Positions 6,117-7,833 of a stretch of 7,833 nt of DNA are shown piece after piece (position 1 is the stretch's first letter; every line of letters begins with the position of its first letter). Both the position numbers and the translations under genes were made by a program. A model generated the notes under the pieces. The model was not told where the DNA came from, ran no database searches, and worked only from the letters and a program-made list of their open reading frames with translations. This DNA comes from Cyanobacteria bacterium K_DeepCast_35m_m2_023 (GTDB lineage Bacteria; Cyanobacteriota; Cyanobacteriia; PCC-6307; Cyanobiaceae): positions 1 to 7,833 of the forward strand of contig VGQR01000080.1 of NCBI GenBank assembly GCA_016882345.1, read 5' to 3'.

Positions 6117-7833
6117 GTGGTGTTCGTCCCGCTTCACAACCACAGCGACTACAGCCTGCTGGATGGGGCCAGCCAACTGCCCGCCATGATCGATCGGGCG
6201 GTGGAGCTGGGCATGCCAGCGATCGCCCTCACCGACCACGGCGTCATGTATGGCGCCATCGAGCTGCTCAAGCTCTGCAGCAAGGCGGGGATCAAGCCGA
6301 TCATCGGCAACGAGATGTATGTCATCAACGGCTCCCTTGATGACCCCAATCCCCCCAAAAAAGAGCGCCGCTATCACCTGGTGGTGCTGGCCAAGAATGC
6401 GATCGGCTACCGCAACCTGGTCAAGCTGACCAGCATCAGCCACCTGCGCGGCATGCGCGGCCGCGGCATCTTTGCCCGCGCCTGCATCGACAAGGCCACC
6501 CTCAAGGCCCACAGCGATGGCCTGATCGTAGCCACCGCCTGCCTGGGCGGCGAGATCCCCCAGGCGATTCTGCGGGGGCGACCCGAGGTGGCCCGCGAGG
6601 TCGCCCGCTGGTACCAGGAGGTCTTCGGCGACGACTTCTATCTGGAGATTCAGGACCACGGCGGCATCGAAGATCGCATCGTCAACACCGGCATCGCCGA
6701 GCTCGGCGCCGAGCTGGGGATTGAATTGATCGCCACAAACGACGCCCACTATTTGAGCGTCGGCGATGTGGAAGCCCATGACGCCCTGTTGTGCATGCTG
6801 ACCGGCAAGCTGATCAGCGATGAGAAGCGCCTGCGCTACACCGGCACCGAATACATCAAGAGCGAAGCCGAGATGCTGCAGCTCTTCGGCGATCACCTCG
6901 AGCCGGCGGTGATCGAGCGCGCCGTCGCCAATACCGCCCGCGTGGCCGAGACGGTTGAGGACTACGACATTTTGGGGCGCTACCAGATGCCCCGCTTCCC
7001 CATCCCCGACGGATTCACAGCCCCCAGCTATCTGCGCCATGTGAGCGAAGAGGGGTTGCGCAGGCGCCTCAAGCTCAGTGCCGATGCAGCGTTCGAACCC
7101 ACCTATGGCGAACGGCTCGACTTCGAGCTGCAGGTGATGGAGCAGATGGGCTTTCCCACCTACTTCCTGGTGGTCTGGGACTACATCCGCTTTGCCCGCG
7201 ACAACGGCATCCCGGTGGGGCCAGGCCGCGGTTCGGCCGCCGGCTCGCTGGTGGCCTACGCCTTGGGCATCACCAACATCGACCCCGTCACCAACGGCCT
7301 GCTGTTCGAGCGGTTCCTCAACCCCGAACGCAAGTCGATGCCGGATATTGACACCGACTTCTGCATCGCCCGCCGCGGCGAGGTGATCGACTACGTCACC
7401 CAGCGCTATGGCGACGACAAGGTCGCCCAGATCATCACCTTCAACCGCATGACGTCGAAGGCGGTGCTCAAAGACGTGGCCCGGGTGCTCGACATTCCCT
7501 ATGGCGATGCCGACCGGCTGGCCAAACTGATCCCGGTTGTGCGGGGAAAACCCGCCAAGCTCAAGGAGATGATCGGCGAGGAGTCGCCAGCACCTGAGTT
7601 TCGCGAGAAGTACCTGAACGACCCCAAGGTCAAGCACTGGATCGATCTGGCGATGCGCATTGAAGGCACCAACAAGACCTTCGGTGTGCATGCGGCTGGC
7701 GTGGTAATCGCCGCTGATCCGCTCGATGAGCTGGTGCCCCTGCAGCGCAACAACGACGGCCAGGTGATCACCCAGTACTTCATGGAAGACGTGGAGTCGA
7801 TGGGCCTGCTGAAGATGGACTTCCTGGGGCTCA
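6117..7833 (+). CDS. dnaE: DNA polymerase III subunit alpha, 5' half (3' end outside window)
   Basis: DnaE is the replicative polymerase of the chromosome. The frame is open from GTG 6117 to the window edge, giving 572 residues of a protein usually near 1,170. Residues 1 to about 200 are the PHP domain, with His7 and His9 in PLHNHSDYS and Asp40-His41 in LTDHGVMYG. The polymerase core follows, with [10 protein letters not shown] (368-377), the catalytic motif PDIDTDF (409-415), [18 protein letters not shown] and, at the very end, Asp568 in LLKMDFLGL. The catalytic aspartates seen in the family are therefore all in the window. An in-frame TAG at 6090 restricts the start to the tandem GTG codons 6117 and 6120; which is used cannot be decided, and residue numbers would fall by one with the second. 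No intein interrupts the visible part. The split-intein site known in some cyanobacterial DnaE proteins lies further downstream, so whether this gene is split cannot be judged here. Confidence 0.97.
   Translation, partial: MVFVPLHNHSDYSLLDGASQLPAMIDRAVELGMPAIALTDHGVMYGAIELLKLCSKAGIKPIIGNEMYVINGSLDDPNPPKKERRYHLVVLAKNAIGYRNLVKLTSISHLRGMRGRGIFARACIDKATLKAHSDGLIVATACLGGEIPQAILRGRPEVAREVARWYQEVFGDDFYLEIQDHGGIEDRIVNTGIAELGAELGIELIATNDAHYLSVGDVEAHDALLCMLTGKLISDEKRLRYTGTEYIKSEAEMLQLFGDHLEPAVIERAVANTARVAETVEDYDILGRYQMPRFPIPDGFTAPSYLRHVSEEGLRRRLKLSADAAFEPTYGERLDFELQVMEQMGFPTYFLVVWDYIRFARDNGIPVGPGRGSAAGSLVAYALGITNIDPVTNGLLFERFLNPERKSMPDIDTDFCIARRGEVIDYVTQRYGDDKVAQIITFNRMTSKAVLKDVARVLDIPYGDADRLAKLIPVVRGKPAKLKEMIGEESPAPEFREKYLNDPKVKHWIDLAMRIEGTNKTFGVHAAGVVIAADPLDELVPLQRNNDGQVITQYFMEDVESMGLLKMDFLGL

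Noticed and set aside
6219..6226. GCGATCGC (HIP1 octamer typical of many cyanobacteria)
   Set aside because: I found only one copy in 7.8 kb, which is not an enrichment in GC-rich DNA, so it carries no weight for taxonomy or function.
6351..6363. C6A6G homopolymer run in dnaE resembling the AAAAAAG slippery heptamer
   Set aside because: The codon phase is CCC CCC AAA AAA GAG, not the A_AAA_AAG phase needed for -1 frameshifting, and the protein continues normally in frame 0 ([10 protein letters not shown]).
6075..7691. 538-codon open frame on the - strand opposite dnaE
   Set aside because: The + strand encodes an unmistakable DnaE with all motifs. In very GC-rich DNA the antisense frame in register with third-position bias stays open by chance, and the product resembles no family I know and is biased to Ala, Gly, Val, His and Gln.
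6117..7833. Intein or split dnaE, known in some cyanobacteria
   Set aside because: The visible 572 residues are continuous polymerase sequence; the known split site lies beyond the window, so nothing can be claimed.
1..7833. Mobile element, CRISPR array, tRNA/rRNA gene, riboswitch or defence system
   Set aside because: Nearly all bases are accounted for by recognised housekeeping genes with short gaps. No inverted-repeat ends, direct-repeat/spacer pattern, transposase motif or tRNA-like cloverleaf was seen on either strand.

Overview
The window looks like chromosomal housekeeping DNA from a high-GC unicellular cyanobacterium of the Synechococcus/Cyanobium group. Three things suggest this. 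The DNA is very rich in G+C with strong G/C bias at third codon positions. It carries a DUF1816 gene, a small family typical of cyanobacteria. The protein sequences of GatA and DnaE and the gene order match, from memory, picocyanobacterial genomes. The assignment is by recognition only; no search was run.

All eight genes lie on the + strand and are closely packed. In order they are: the 3' part of trpD (tryptophan synthesis), carA (small subunit of carbamoyl-phosphate synthase), a stand-alone STAS-domain protein, mrnC (Mini-ribonuclease III), rlmB (TrmH/SpoU-type 23S rRNA 2'-O-methyltransferase with long low-complexity ends), a DUF1816 protein, gatA (Glu-tRNA(Gln) amidotransferase subunit A), and the first half of dnaE (DNA polymerase III alpha). 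trpD/carA overlap by 4 nt and STAS/mrnC by 20 nt; mrnC and rlmB are 19 nt apart. The other gaps are 38 to 77 nt, and three of the four have a weak -10-like hexamer (the fourth such hexamer lies inside the annotated 5' end of the STAS gene), so there may be several promoters rather than one long operon. No stretch over 300 nt lacks a gene.

Functionally, trpD and carA are biosynthetic. mrnC, rlmB and gatA all serve translation: 23S rRNA end maturation, 23S rRNA methylation and Gln-tRNA formation. dnaE serves replication. STAS and DUF1816 are small proteins without a known partner in the window.

I found no mobile element, CRISPR array, RNA gene, phage gene or defence system, and no convincing undescribed system. 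The most distinctive signals are in rlmB: a run of six Arg-Arg hexapeptides in a basic N-terminal extension and a strictly alternating acidic/hydrophobic segment in an acidic C-terminal tail. The unclear start codon of the STAS gene also deserves a second look.
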